A stretch of DNA of 64,000 bases, from NCBI GenBank assembly GCA_036843405.1, contig DAITSJ010000019.1:1-64000 (forward strand), read 5' to 3'. Both the position numbers and the translations under genes were made by a program. This document shows, in pieces, positions 9,521-18,482 of the stretch. Position 1 is the stretch's first letter; each line of letters starts with the position of its first letter. The stretch is from DGNJ01 sp002388905 (GTDB lineage: Bacteria; Pseudomonadota; Gammaproteobacteria; Pseudomonadales; Porticoccaceae). The notes under the pieces are model-generated. The model was not told where the DNA came from. It saw only the letters and a list, made by a program, of their open reading frames with translations, and did no database searches.

Positions 9521-10270
9521 CTAGCACTTGGGTCCTCCGGCAACATAAAGTACCTGTCCGGAGACAAAACCCGAACGTTCATCGACAAAAAAAGCAACGG
9601 CATTGGCAATATCGTCTGTTGTCCCGGCGCGTCCGACCGGGATATCCCTGGCAGCCTCCTGTTCCATCTCTTCAACGCTGACGCCCACCTGATCCGCGGT
9701 GGCCCGGGTCATGTCGGTCACCACAAAACCGGGAGCCACAGCATTGACTGTGACATTGGTTTTGCCCAACTCAATGGCAAGAGTTTTGGTCAGACCCTGC
9801 ACCCCGGCTTTGGCCGACGAGTAATTGGCACCGCCCATGAGTCCCAAGGCGCCGGTGCTGGATATGTTGACGATACGCCCCCATTCGGCATCTTTCATGT
9901 AGGGACAGGTTTCCCGGCTCATCAGAAAGGAACCGCGAAGATTGACATTGATGACCAGGTCCCATTGTTCAAGCGTCATCTTATGGCTCATGCGGCTGCT
10001 CATGACACCGGCATTATTGACCAATACGGTGGGCGGTCCGAGCCGGGTTTCCACCTCTTGCACCGCTTTCCTGACCGAAATCTCGTCGGTAACATCCACG
10101 CTAACGGCAACTGCCCTGCGTCCCTTTTCCGTTATGGCGTCGACCGCCTCGATACAGCGCTTTTCATCCAGATCCAGAACACCGATATCCAGTCCTTCAT
10201 CGGCGAGTCTGAGGGCGATAGAGGCGCCCAGCCCCCGGGCCGCGCCGGTAACAATCGCGACTTTTTGCAT
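9521..10270 (-). CDS. SDR-family oxidoreductase, FabG-like
   Basis: 249 aa. TGAARGLG at residues 8-15, NNAG at 85-88, serine pair near 137-138, Y150 and K154 as catalytic residues. The closing YVAGGPKC is a standard SDR C-terminus. Likely an alcohol or 3-hydroxyacyl dehydrogenase. It follows the CoA ligase gene by 9 bp and so is the third gene of the unit enoyl-CoA hydratase, CoA ligase, SDR, transcribed from the operator-bearing divergent region near 13.0 kb. Confidence 0.9.
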   Translation of the reverse strand: MQKVAIVTGAARGLGASIALRLADEGLDIGVLDLDEKRCIEAVDAITEKGRRAVAVSVDVTDEISVRKAVQEVETRLGPPTVLVNNAGVMSSRMSHKMTLEQWDLVINVNLRGSFLMSRETCPYMKDAEWGRIVNISSTGALGLMGGANYSSAKAGVQGLTKTLAIELGKTNVTVNAVAPGFVVTDMTRATADQVGVSVEEMEQEAARDIPVGRAGTTDDIANAVAFFVDERSGFVSGQVLYVAGGPKC

Positions 10271-10279
10271 GGCGTGCTC

Positions 10280-11995
10280 CTATTCAAGTCCCAGGTCTTT
10301 TATCGCGCGCTCGGTCAGGAGGAATTTCCGGGGTCTGCCGGTGGCTGTGGTGGGCAGCTCCCCCTGGCTTATAAACAGGACGTATTTGGGCACCTTGAAC
10401 CTGGCAAGGTGCCGGGAGCAGTAGTCTTTGATTTCCTCAGCCGTGGGCAGATCGCCTTGCTTTGGAATAATAAAGGCTACGCCGACTTCCCCCATACGCT
10501 CATCCGGGACGGGTGCAATAAAAGCCTGATCGACGGCCGAGTGCTGAAGAAGGACATCCTCGATCTCCACCGGCAGCACCTGCTCGCCCCCGCAGCGGTA
10601 TGACTCCTTTGTGCGCCCAAGAAGGCGGAGGTATTCGCCTTCGTCCACAGACCCCAGGTCACCGGTACGCATCCATCCATTGTCATCGAAGGCCGCAGCT
10701 GTTTCGTTTGGCTTTTTGTAGTAACCCCGGGTAACACCCGGCCCCTTCATGCGCAGTTCTCCCATCTCACCGGGGGGCACTTCCTCTCCGGTGACGGTAT
10801 CGACGACACGGTAGACGACCAGTTTTCTGTCCAACGACTCATCTCCCGCCACGCCGACATCCCGAAGTCGGCCGTTAGTGCTCGTAAGGCGCTTGGTGGG
10901 AGAATTGTCCACCACCACCGTCGTCGAAGCCGTGGCTTCGGTCATGCCGTAGCCGGTGGAAACCTCCACCTCGCCGAAAAGCTCGAACACCTGTTCCCAG
11001 AGGCCTGGTGGCGCCTTCCCCCCGGAAGAAAACACGGCATTCAGCGAAGACAGGTCGTAGTGCCCTTCACGCATTTTAGCGAGAACGGCTTTCGTCATCG
11101 TGGGTATCATCAGGACATCATCGGCGCGATGTTTTTCGATAGCCTCGAGCGTCTTTTCCGGATCGAATTGCGTCTGGGGGATAATGGCGCCACCAACGAA
11201 CAGAATGGAAAGAAGTCCCTCCACATAGCCGAAAACATGGTACATGGGCAGGGAAAACAGGTGGCGGCGACCATCCTGGAAGCCCCGGGCATAGGCGCTA
11301 CCGTAGGCATTCCTGAGAAACATATCGTGGGTCAGCAGCACTCCCTTGGGGCCACCGGTGGTTCCCGAGGTATAAAGGATATCGGAAAGCCCCTGCGGAT
11401 CCCGGTCGGGAATCTCTGTCCACTCGCCGCCGTTATCTGCAAGCTCATCCAGCATGGAGACGTTCCCCCGGCTGTTCACTCCGGCGGTTGGAAAGACATA
11501 AACCCGACGCAATTCAGGCAAATGACTGCCGCCGCCCTTTTCCTCCCAACCCGGCGCCAGTTCATCAAGCATATCGAGGTAGTCAAGATCCCTGAATCTG
11601 TCCATGGTAATGAGCAGGCTGGCATCGGACTGACCAAGGACATAACCGAGCTCGGCGGTCCTGTTGAGAAAGTTGATGGGCACCGCCACGGCACCTACAC
11701 GGGCTATGGCGAACTTCAGCGCAACAAATTCCGGGTAGTTAGCCATCACCAGGGCAATATGGTTTCCGGGTTTGACGCCTACAGCCGCAAGACCGCAGGC
11801 AAAACGCGAGGCCCAGTCATCGATATCGCGATAGCTGAAAGTGCGCTCATCGGTAATGATAAACGGTCTTTCGGGATACTCCCGGGCAGTGACTGCCAGC
11901 ATCTGATCGAGGGTGCGCGGCTGCCAAACCGGAAAACGCGCCGCCAGGGCGCGCTGCCGCTCATTGAAGGGTTTAATCGTATCGGCCATACCCAT
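10280..11995 (-). CDS. AMP-forming acyl-CoA synthetase (CoA ligase)
   Basis: 571 aa of the ANL superfamily. The P-loop LYTSGTTGGPKG, GYGMTEA adenine-binding motif, RTGDLG hinge region and the TATGRPRK segment near the C-terminus are present. It should activate a carboxylic acid to its CoA thioester through an acyl-AMP. Substrate not readable from sequence; a ring-cleavage or side-chain acid is likely from context. The AGGA ribosome site favours ATG 11989 over 11995. It lies 53 bp after the hydratase and 9 bp before the SDR. Confidence 0.9.
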   Translation of the reverse strand: MGMADTIKPFNERQRALAARFPVWQPRTLDQMLAVTAREYPERPFIITDERTFSYRDIDDWASRFACGLAAVGVKPGNHIALVMANYPEFVALKFAIARVGAVAVPINFLNRTAELGYVLGQSDASLLITMDRFRDLDYLDMLDELAPGWEEKGGGSHLPELRRVYVFPTAGVNSRGNVSMLDELADNGGEWTEIPDRDPQGLSDILYTSGTTGGPKGVLLTHDMFLRNAYGSAYARGFQDGRRHLFSLPMYHVFGYVEGLLSILFVGGAIIPQTQFDPEKTLEAIEKHRADDVLMIPTMTKAVLAKMREGHYDLSSLNAVFSSGGKAPPGLWEQVFELFGEVEVSTGYGMTEATASTTVVVDNSPTKRLTSTNGRLRDVGVAGDESLDRKLVVYRVVDTVTGEEVPPGEMGELRMKGPGVTRGYYKKPNETAAAFDDNGWMRTGDLGSVDEGEYLRLLGRTKESYRCGGEQVLPVEIEDVLLQHSAVDQAFIAPVPDERMGEVGVAFIIPKQGDLPTAEEIKDYCSRHLARFKVPKYVLFISQGELPTTATGRPRKFLLTERAIKDLGLE

Positions 11996-12048
11996 TAATC
12001 CTGTTCAACTCAAACCATCGTCGACGCATAGACAAAGGGACTGACTGC

Positions 12049-12957
12049 CTACTTATCACCCTTCCCTTTTCCTTCTTTCGAGGCCAGATAGGCTTCCCAG
12101 TAGGTGCGATGTTCGCTGAACGCCTTGTCCCGCGCTCTAACGGCTGGCCGTACACCACCTTCACGCCATATTCTGGTGAACTCATCCATGCTGGGGCTGG
12201 ATATGCCCAGGGCGTCGAGATCGTTTGCAGCCGCCATTGCCGCCTGCATACCGGAGGTTTCGAACCAGCGATTGGTAACCTCCTTGTGGGAATAGATGGC
12301 ATCCAGGGGCACGTTGGCAACGCGCTCGGCGTAAGTGCGAGCTACCGCCTCCACTTCCTCCCGGGGCACCGCGCGATTCACCAGTCCCATTTCAGCCGCT
12401 TCGGCGCCGGTCATGTTGTCGCCGGTAAAAAGCCACTCCTTGGTTTTGCGCATCCCCAGGTGGATTGGCCACAGGGCGAATACATGAAGTTCGCCCATGG
12501 CGCGCGCCTCGGGCTGACCGAGGCGTGCGTCCTCGGCGCAGAAGACCACATCGAGCACACCCATAAGGTCTAGACCGCCGGCAACACAGTGGCCGTGAAC
12601 CACGCCGATGGTGGCCTGTCGCAGGCGGAACAGGCGCATCCAACGCTCCCGCGAGAGATGGAACTCCCGCCGAGACCATATTGGATGCCGGCGGTGGGGA
12701 CGGCGCTGGATATCGTTGATAGCACTATCCGCATCCCACAGATAGGAAAATTCCTTCAGGTCGTAGCCGGTACTGAAATGATTTCCATTTGCCTTGACCA
12801 CAAGTACCCGTGTCTCGTCGTCCGTATCCAGGTCATCCATAACCAAATCCAGTTCGTCACGCAATTTTCTGGACAAGGCGTTGCCCACTTCCGGGCGGTT
12901 GAGGGTTACGGTGGCAATACGCCCCTCTTTTTCGTAGATCAGTGTTTCAAGTTCCAT
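12049..12957 (-). CDS. Enoyl-CoA hydratase/isomerase (crotonase) family protein
   Basis: 302 aa from ATG 12957, which has AGGGG eight bases upstream; a TTG at 12981 would add eight residues. Crotonase core: ALSRKLRDEL, HFSTGYDLKEF oxyanion loop, GHCVAGGLDLMG and a C-terminal helical domain. It is longer than a standard 260-aa hydratase, with an Arg/His-rich insert (QRRPHRRHP) before the second oxyanion element, as seen in some terpenoid and ring-hydrolase crotonases. First gene of a three-gene unit; operator copy 3 lies 51 bp upstream. Hydration, isomerisation or C-C hydrolysis cannot be separated here. Confidence 0.85.
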   Translation of the reverse strand: MELETLIYEKEGRIATVTLNRPEVGNALSRKLRDELDLVMDDLDTDDETRVLVVKANGNHFSTGYDLKEFSYLWDADSAINDIQRRPHRRHPIWSRREFHLSRERWMRLFRLRQATIGVVHGHCVAGGLDLMGVLDVVFCAEDARLGQPEARAMGELHVFALWPIHLGMRKTKEWLFTGDNMTGAEAAEMGLVNRAVPREEVEAVARTYAERVANVPLDAIYSHKEVTNRWFETSGMQAAMAAANDLDALGISSPSMDEFTRIWREGGVRPAVRARDKAFSEHRTYWEAYLASKEGKGKGDK

Positions 12958-13007
12958 GGTTTTTACCCCTGCCATTGGCAATTGATGGTGAAAGCGACCC
13001 GCTTAGA

Positions 13008-13023
13008 TCAACATATACGTTGA
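13008..13023. promoter_or_regulatory. Island operator copy 3
   Basis: TCAACA-TATA-CGTTGA, one mismatch to consensus. It is upstream of the enoyl-CoA hydratase unit (minus strand). No good -10 at the right distance from its embedded TTGATC, so the promoter itself is not called. Confidence 0.7.
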
Positions 13024-13074
13024 TTTAAATCAAGATAAAAATCTGGGTAACGCCTAAAGTATAGCCCACATCCT

Positions 13075-13090
13075 TCAACATCTATGTTGA
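13075..13090. promoter_or_regulatory. Island operator copy 4 (perfect)
   Basis: TCAACA-TCTA-TGTTGA, a perfect match to consensus. It overlaps the -35 of the plus-strand promoter of the monooxygenase gene at 13211. A degenerate further palindrome, TCAATA-ATCT-CATTGA (13109-13124, three mismatches), follows 34 bp on and would cover the -10/start region. Confidence 0.8.
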
Positions 13091-13116
13091 CAGGGAGAGG
13101 CTGCCAAGTCAATAAT
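13087..13116 (+). promoter_or_regulatory. Predicted sigma-70 promoter of the first monooxygenase unit
   Basis: -35 TTGACA (13087-13092), formed by the right arm of operator 4 plus CA, 18-bp spacer, -10 AATAAT (13111-13116). An optimal TTGACA at 13121 with TATAAT at 13140 has only a 13-bp spacer and is less likely. Confidence 0.45.
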
Positions 13117-13210
13117 CTCATTGACAACTGGTCTTGAACTATAATTTGGAGGCTGCCCCTTAACAGTAATCAGCCTCAGTTTGCAAAGCTTGAAAGCACG
13201 GAGAAAATTT

Positions 13211-14854
13211 ATGAGTATCAATAAGATAGAGGGCCTGGATGCAGTGATCGTCGGCGCCGGCTTTGCGGGTCTGAGAATGCTTTATACCCTGCGCAAAGCC
13301 GGCAAGTCGGTGACTGTGATCGAGGCTTCAGATCAGGTAGGCGGAGTCTGGAATTACAACCGGTATCCCGGCGCGCGATGTGATGTGGAAAGTTACGATT
13401 ACTCTTACGGTTTCTCCCGGGAACTGGAGCAGGAATGGCGCTGGACAGAGCGTTACGCCACGCAATCAGAGGTACTCAACTATATACGTTATGCCGCCAT
13501 GAAGTTCGATCTGAACAAGGACATTATATTCAACACGAGGATGACAGATGCCGAATACAACGAGCATCACGCCAACTGGACGATCATGACGGATACTGGC
13601 AAGGAAATTACCGCTCGCTTTCTGATCATGGCGGTCGGGCAGCTGTCACAACCCAAAAAGCCCGATATTCCCGGCGAAGAATTATTCAAGGGAGAAATCC
13701 TGCATAGTGCGCTCTGGCCCCGGGAACACGTCCACTTCGAAGGAAAAAAAGTTGGCATAATCGGCACCGGATCTTCCGGGGTCCAGATGACGCCGGTGAT
13801 TGCCAAACACGCCGACCACCTCAAGGTCTTTCAGAGAACTGCCAATTTCAGCATTCCCGCATGCCATGCCTATATCAGCGATGAAGAGGATGCGGAAATC
13901 AAGGAACACTACCAGGAACGCCGGGAGCAGTGTCGGAATTCGCCTACGGGCCTTGGCTTTATGCCCAACAAGACTTCCGCCCTGGACGACCCCCCGGAAA
14001 AGCGCGAAGAGGTTTTCGAGGCCGCCTACAATCGGCTGGGTTTCGGTTTCGCCCTCGCTTATTACGACATACTGCTAAACCAGGAAGCAAACGACCTGGC
14101 GGCCGACTTCCTTCGGCGCAAGATAGCGGAAAAGGTGGAAGATCCGGAGACTCGCGAAAAGCTGACCCCGCGCGGGTTTCCCTTCGGCGCGATGCGGCCC
14201 TCCGTGGATGATGGTTACTACGAGGCGTTTAACCGGGATAACGTGGAATTGGTGGATGTCAAGGAACACCCAATTCAGGAAATTACCGAAACGGGAATAT
14301 CCACCACCGCGGAACACCACCCCCTGGATATGATCATTTATGCCACCGGATTCGACGTTTTTACCGGTTCATTATTGGCGCCCAAAATTGTCGGTCGCAA
14401 GGGCCTGACTCTCAAGGAAAAATGGAAAGACGGGCCGGTCAACTATCTGGGCCTGAGTACGGCCGACTTCCCGAATTTCTTTATCATGGTAGGCCCGGGA
14501 AGCCCGTCACTCCTCAGCAATGTGCTGGTATCCACTGAAGATCATGCCGACTTCATCAGTGACATGATCACCTATATGGACGAAAACCATATCAGGGAGG
14601 TGGAAGCGAACCCGGAAGAAGAAAGGGAATGGGTCCAGCATGTCAACGAACGGTCCAAGGAAACGCTCTATCCGAAGGCCCGCTCCTACTACAACGGCGA
14701 CGAAATCCCCGGAAAACCGCACGTTTTCATGCCTTATTCCGGTGGTGTCCGCGGCTACAGGCGTATTCTCCAAAAAGTCGTCGATGCCGGTTACGAAGGC
14801 TTTGAAATGAAGAAAGCCTGGAATCGGTTGAGAGATAATGTCACCCGGTATTGA
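13211..14854 (+). CDS. FAD-dependent Baeyer-Villiger-type monooxygenase (cyclohexanone monooxygenase family)
   Basis: 547 aa from ATG 13211 (GGAGA six bases upstream; a TTG at 13181 adds ten residues). Two Rossmann motifs, GAGFAG at 15-20 for FAD and GTGSSG at 185-190 for NADPH, flank the class fingerprint FxGxxxHxxxWP, seen as FKGEILHSALWP at 159-170. GVWNYNRYPGARCD near 45-58 is also typical. It would insert oxygen beside a ketone carbonyl, giving an ester or lactone. It starts a plus-strand unit with the haem lipoprotein at 14987 and has its own operator. Substrate unknown; cyclic or steroid-like ketones are plausible. Confidence 0.93.
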   Translation: MSINKIEGLDAVIVGAGFAGLRMLYTLRKAGKSVTVIEASDQVGGVWNYNRYPGARCDVESYDYSYGFSRELEQEWRWTERYATQSEVLNYIRYAAMKFDLNKDIIFNTRMTDAEYNEHHANWTIMTDTGKEITARFLIMAVGQLSQPKKPDIPGEELFKGEILHSALWPREHVHFEGKKVGIIGTGSSGVQMTPVIAKHADHLKVFQRTANFSIPACHAYISDEEDAEIKEHYQERREQCRNSPTGLGFMPNKTSALDDPPEKREEVFEAAYNRLGFGFALAYYDILLNQEANDLAADFLRRKIAEKVEDPETREKLTPRGFPFGAMRPSVDDGYYEAFNRDNVELVDVKEHPIQEITETGISTTAEHHPLDMIIYATGFDVFTGSLLAPKIVGRKGLTLKEKWKDGPVNYLGLSTADFPNFFIMVGPGSPSLLSNVLVSTEDHADFISDMITYMDENHIREVEANPEEEREWVQHVNERSKETLYPKARSYYNGDEIPGKPHVFMPYSGGVRGYRRILQKVVDAGYEGFEMKKAWNRLRDNVTRY

Positions 14855-14873
14855 GAGCCTGGCTCACTTTCAA

Positions 14874-14918
14874 CCCGCCACGTGCCACCACTTTTCAACA
14901 ATGCTGGCATATGGCGGG
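14874..14918 (+). terminator. Long imperfect stem-loop between monooxygenase and lipoprotein genes
   Basis: Arms 14874-14887 and 14905-14918 pair over 12 of 14 positions (CCCGCCA and TGCCA blocks), with a 17-nt loop. There is no U-run after it, so it may be an attenuator or mRNA-stabilising structure rather than a full terminator. Confidence 0.45.
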
Positions 14919-14986
14919 TGAACCGGCTGGCCTGCCTTAGCATGCACTTTATCGATCAATAATTTTTACCGTCCGGGAGAAGGGTA

Positions 14987-17089
14987 ATGATTAAAAAATA
15001 TCTGATTTCTGTGCCGAGAGTAGCGGTCCTGGTGGCGGCTCTTGCAGCCTGTACAGACCCTGAACCTCCCACTGAGCCAAAAACAGGGGAAGCGGCAAAA
15101 ACGCCGGACTTTATTGAAGGCCAGGTGGTCAATTCGCAGGGCGCTGCCGAAGCCGGTGTCTGGGTAATAGCGGAAACAGACAGCCTGCCGACAAATTTCC
15201 GGAAAATCGTGGTAACCAATGACGAAGGCCGCTTCGTCCTGCCGGAGTTGCCGTCTACCAGATACCACGTATGGGTACGGGGCTACGGCCTTACCGACTC
15301 GCAAAAACTGGAAGCAACACCCGGCGACAAGCTCTCCCTGAAAGTCGAACAGGCCGCGAGTGCGCAGGAGGCCGCCTCGCTCTATCCCGCCAACTACTGG
15401 CTGTCGATGATGGAAGCCCCATCAACCGAAGCCTTGAAGAATGCTGAACACCCTTACGCCTCTGCCGAGGACTGGCTCAGTCAGTTCAAGCTTAACTGCA
15501 CCATATGCCATCAGCCGGGCAGCGCTCCCGCGAGGGCGGTATTTCCATCACGCGAGGCCACCGACTACGGCCTGAAAAAGGCCGGAGAGATGAATCTGCT
15601 GGCCGAGCAACTCAATCGCGATATCCTGCTGGATGTGCTTGAAAATTGGGGAGAGAAAATCGCCGCCGGCGAGACACCGGAAGCCGCCCCACCTCGTCCA
15701 GAGGGAATCGAGCGCAATTTCGTGATCACACAGTGGGAATATGGCGGTGAGTACACCTACGCCCACGATGTGATATCCACTGACAAACGCAATCCTCATT
15801 TGTACCCTGATGAAAAAATTTATGGCCTCGATATCGGCAACGATCACCTGCTGGTGCTGGATCCCGGGAAGCACAAGTGGGAGCAAATGAAATTGCCGGA
15901 TTACCAACATGCCAAACCCTGGTGTGAGCAGACTTACAAGCCACTAGGCGGAGGCGAAGAAATTCCTGTGGGTGCCCAATTGTTGGGTTGTCCGGAACCC
16001 GGTGTTATGACACCGCATATGGGTGCTTATCAGAATCCCGTGAATCCCCACAATCCGATGATGGACGATACCGGCAAGGTTTGGATGACCATGCAGGTCC
16101 GGCGGGAATGGGGTGAGGATTTGCCGGAATTTTGCAAAAACGACCCGCTTATAGCCGGCGAATACCATCACCGGCAATTGGGCTATTACGATACCGGTAC
16201 CGGGGAAATTATCCCCATCGATACCTGTTTTGGGACTCACCACCTTCAGTTCGATGACAATGGAGTTCTCTGGGTTAACGGCGACAGCAATGTTATCGGC
16301 TGGCTGGACACCAAAGAGTTCGATCCGGACAAACCGGAAACCCTGGAAACCGCTCAAGGCTGGTCTGAAGGCGTGGCGGACACTGATGGCGATGGCACTC
16401 CCGACAAACCGATCATTGGCTATCGCTACAGTATCATTCCCAATCCGGCCAGGGGCGATGTCTGGATCGCCATACCTCCCGGATCCTACGGCAAGCACCC
16501 CACCTATGGCGATCGCGGCTATATCACCCGCTACGACCCTGAAACCGGCACCCACGAAGCCTACAAGCCCCCGGCTCCTGCCTCGGGTGCGCGCGGTATC
16601 GATGTGGACACCAAGGGTAATATCTGGGCTGGCATGGCGGGTAGCGGGCACCTGGCTCGCTTCGACCGCAGCAAGTGCGAGCAGACCTGGGGCGCGGGGG
16701 ATCAATGTCCGGAGGGCTGGACACTCTGGGAAACCCCCGGGCCACGATTCAAGGACGCTCCCGGTAAAGGTACCAATTTCCACTATTTTACCTGGGTCGA
16801 CCAGTACAATACGCTGGGCATGGGCAAGGATACCGTGATAATCAATGGTACAAATTCCGACTCGCTGATTGCCTTCAGGCCTGATACGGAGGAATTTACG
16901 GTGATTCGAATACCCTACCCCATGATCAGTTATACACGCGGTGTCGATGGACGCATTGACCAAAAGGATGGCGGGTGGAAAGATCGTGGATTATGGTTCA
17001 CCAACGGTCTCGACCCGGTATTTATGTCGGAGATACCGAGAACCTACGTGGGCCATGTGCAACTCAGGCCCGATCCACTGGCCCATTGA
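14987..17089 (+). CDS. Lipoprotein beta-propeller with one CXXCH haem-c motif (Vgb-lyase-like)
   Basis: 700 aa. A short signal with lipobox LAAC (Cys22) predicts a lipid-anchored envelope protein. Then comes a carboxypeptidase-regulatory-like domain (IEGQVVNSQGAAEAGVW, residues 43-59), C171-T-I-C174-H175, and a propeller with NGVLWVNGDSN, GDVWIAIPPG and GNIWAGMAGSG blades. DTDGDGTPD (about 465-473) looks like a calcium loop. The order regulatory domain, CXXCH, propeller is the same as in the protein at 1702-3600, so they are paralogues. It is 132 bp downstream of the Baeyer-Villiger gene on the same strand. A role in oxidising or binding the hydrophobic substrate at the cell envelope is inference. 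Confidence 0.82.
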   Translation: MIKKYLISVPRVAVLVAALAACTDPEPPTEPKTGEAAKTPDFIEGQVVNSQGAAEAGVWVIAETDSLPTNFRKIVVTNDEGRFVLPELPSTRYHVWVRGYGLTDSQKLEATPGDKLSLKVEQAASAQEAASLYPANYWLSMMEAPSTEALKNAEHPYASAEDWLSQFKLNCTICHQPGSAPARAVFPSREATDYGLKKAGEMNLLAEQLNRDILLDVLENWGEKIAAGETPEAAPPRPEGIERNFVITQWEYGGEYTYAHDVISTDKRNPHLYPDEKIYGLDIGNDHLLVLDPGKHKWEQMKLPDYQHAKPWCEQTYKPLGGGEEIPVGAQLLGCPEPGVMTPHMGAYQNPVNPHNPMMDDTGKVWMTMQVRREWGEDLPEFCKNDPLIAGEYHHRQLGYYDTGTGEIIPIDTCFGTHHLQFDDNGVLWVNGDSNVIGWLDTKEFDPDKPETLETAQGWSEGVADTDGDGTPDKPIIGYRYSIIPNPARGDVWIAIPPGSYGKHPTYGDRGYITRYDPETGTHEAYKPPAPASGARGIDVDTKGNIWAGMAGSGHLARFDRSKCEQTWGAGDQCPEGWTLWETPGPRFKDAPGKGTNFHYFTWVDQYNTLGMGKDTVIINGTNSDSLIAFRPDTEEFTVIRIPYPMISYTRGVDGRIDQKDGGWKDRGLWFTNGLDPVFMSEIPRTYVGHVQLRPDPLAH

Positions 17090-17393
17090 GCTTTTGACAG
17101 CGGCACACCGATTAATCCTGCGGCAGGTGTGCCGCCGTCTCGAAAATCGAATGTTGCGATGGTGTAGTCGGCCGGGCTGATGGCTGCCGCCCCCTGAAGG
17201 ATAAACTGTGCCGACTTGAAAGAGAGCTAACGTCTTGCCGTCCCTGACGTTCCTGTCCATAGTTATCGCTCAGAGCGCACCCGGGCATGGCGTTTAGCGG
17301 CCACCCGTTACAAAGAACGGAACAATAGTCTTCCACAAAAGACTGGCAGCGAACATGGGACAGGCTGTCTCAGCACTGACAGGTTTTTTAGTT
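17090..17393. other. Convergent intergenic region with hairpin
   Basis: 304 bp between the lipoprotein gene and the hydrolase gene. It contains the perfect hairpin at 17100-17135; otherwise I see nothing that looks coding on either strand. Confidence 0.5.
17100..17135 (+). terminator. Perfect 10-bp stem-loop after the lipoprotein gene
   Basis: GCGGCACACC (17100-17109) pairs with GGTGTGCCGC (17126-17135), loop 16 nt, 10 bp after the stop codon. There is no clear T-run on either side, so factor-independent termination is uncertain; it could also protect the 3' end. Confidence 0.5.
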
Positions 17394-18401
17394 TCAGTTG
17401 CCGGTAAGTTCGGAACCCAGTAAGCGGTCGAGTTCCCGCGCCTGCCCAAAAGCGGCGTCCATCCACCAAAACCCATGGGGGGCTCCCGGAAACAGAATAA
17501 CGTTTACGGGAACGCCTGCGGATTTCAGTTTTTGGGCATAGGTAAGGCCTTCATCCCGGAGAACATCCACCTCCGCCACCACAATGGTCGCCGGAGGCAG
17601 ACCGGAAAAATCTGCTGCCAGCAGGGGTGCGGCCCGGGGATCCCGCTCATCGCCGGTTTCTCCGAGGTAATGGTTCCAGAACCATTCCATTTCGCCGTCG
17701 GTCATCAGGGGGCCGCCGGCATGCTGCCGGTAGGAGGAGAAATCCGTACCCCGAGCCGGATAAAGGCAGGGATAGAGAAGCAGCTGCCTAGCGACCCGGA
17801 CTCCCTCCTCCCCTTTAAGCGATTGCGTGACGGCGGCGGCAAGATTACCACCCGCACTGTCCCCCATGAGCGTAAGCCCATCGCTACCGGCGCCCAGCTC
17901 GCCGGCATGGGCCGAAATCCAGCGTACCGCAGCCAGGCAATCCTCCAGCGGACCCGGGAACCGTGTTTCGGGCGCGCGACGATATTCAACGGAAACCACG
18001 ATGCAGCCACTCTCCAGACACAGCCGACGGCACGGGCGATCGGCGACGGCAACGCTGCCGAGCACCCAACCCCCGCCATGCAGGTAGACAATGACTGGAA
18101 GGGCCCGCTCGGGATCCGGGTTATACACCCGGGCAGGTAATTCTCCCGCCGCGCCTAGCACTAAAATATCTTTGACACTGGCTACCGGCTGTTCGGGCAT
18201 TTGTAAACGCGTGACTTCCTCGAGGGCGAGGCGGGCCTCGATAACGCTGAGCTGGCTATAGGGCTTGATGCCGTGGGATTTAAACTTCTCGGCGAGTCGT
18301 ACTGCTTCCTGGTTCGGCTTTGCCGGTGTCGAATCCCGCACTCGCTCGACGATATCCTCGACCCGCTTGCTTGAGATCGCCGTCTGCTGTAGTTCGGTCA
18401 C
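17394..18401 (-). CDS. Alpha/beta hydrolase, hormone-sensitive lipase (HSL) family esterase
   Basis: 335 aa. The HGGGW oxyanion motif, GDSAGG nucleophile elbow, late EVDVLRDEG acid region and GAPHGFWW histidine region mark family IV esterases. It begins at GTG 18401. No signal peptide, so cytoplasmic. Hydrolysis of the ester or lactone made by a Baeyer-Villiger enzyme is an attractive role, inferred from context. It follows the thiolase gene by 81 bp, with a hairpin between them. Confidence 0.9.
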   Translation of the reverse strand: MTELQQTAISSKRVEDIVERVRDSTPAKPNQEAVRLAEKFKSHGIKPYSQLSVIEARLALEEVTRLQMPEQPVASVKDILVLGAAGELPARVYNPDPERALPVIVYLHGGGWVLGSVAVADRPCRRLCLESGCIVVSVEYRRAPETRFPGPLEDCLAAVRWISAHAGELGAGSDGLTLMGDSAGGNLAAAVTQSLKGEEGVRVARQLLLYPCLYPARGTDFSSYRQHAGGPLMTDGEMEWFWNHYLGETGDERDPRAAPLLAADFSGLPPATIVVAEVDVLRDEGLTYAQKLKSAGVPVNVILFPGAPHGFWWMDAAFGQARELDRLLGSELTGN

Positions 18402-18431
18402 CAGTTGGGGTCCCTTGGTTAATTAACAGAA

Positions 18432-18450
18432 ACCCGGTTCCAAACCGGGT
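18432..18450 (-). terminator. Stem-loop between thiolase and esterase genes
   Basis: ACCCGGTT (18432-18439) and AACCGGGT (18443-18450) form an 8-bp stem with a 3-nt loop. On the minus strand it is followed by TTCTGTTAATT, a weak U-rich tail, so partial termination after the thiolase gene is likely. Confidence 0.5.
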
Positions 18451-18482
18451 ATCCAGGCGATAGCAGTCTCTGCGTTTGAGAG

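Noticed and set aside
13121..13145. TTGACA with TATAAT before the first monooxygenase gene
   Set aside because: Spacer of 13 bp is too short for a sigma-70 promoter; the 13087-13116 pair is preferred.
14895..14910. Operator-like TCAACA-ATGC-TGGCAT
   Set aside because: Only the left arm matches; four mismatches in the right arm, and it lies in the loop of a hairpin.
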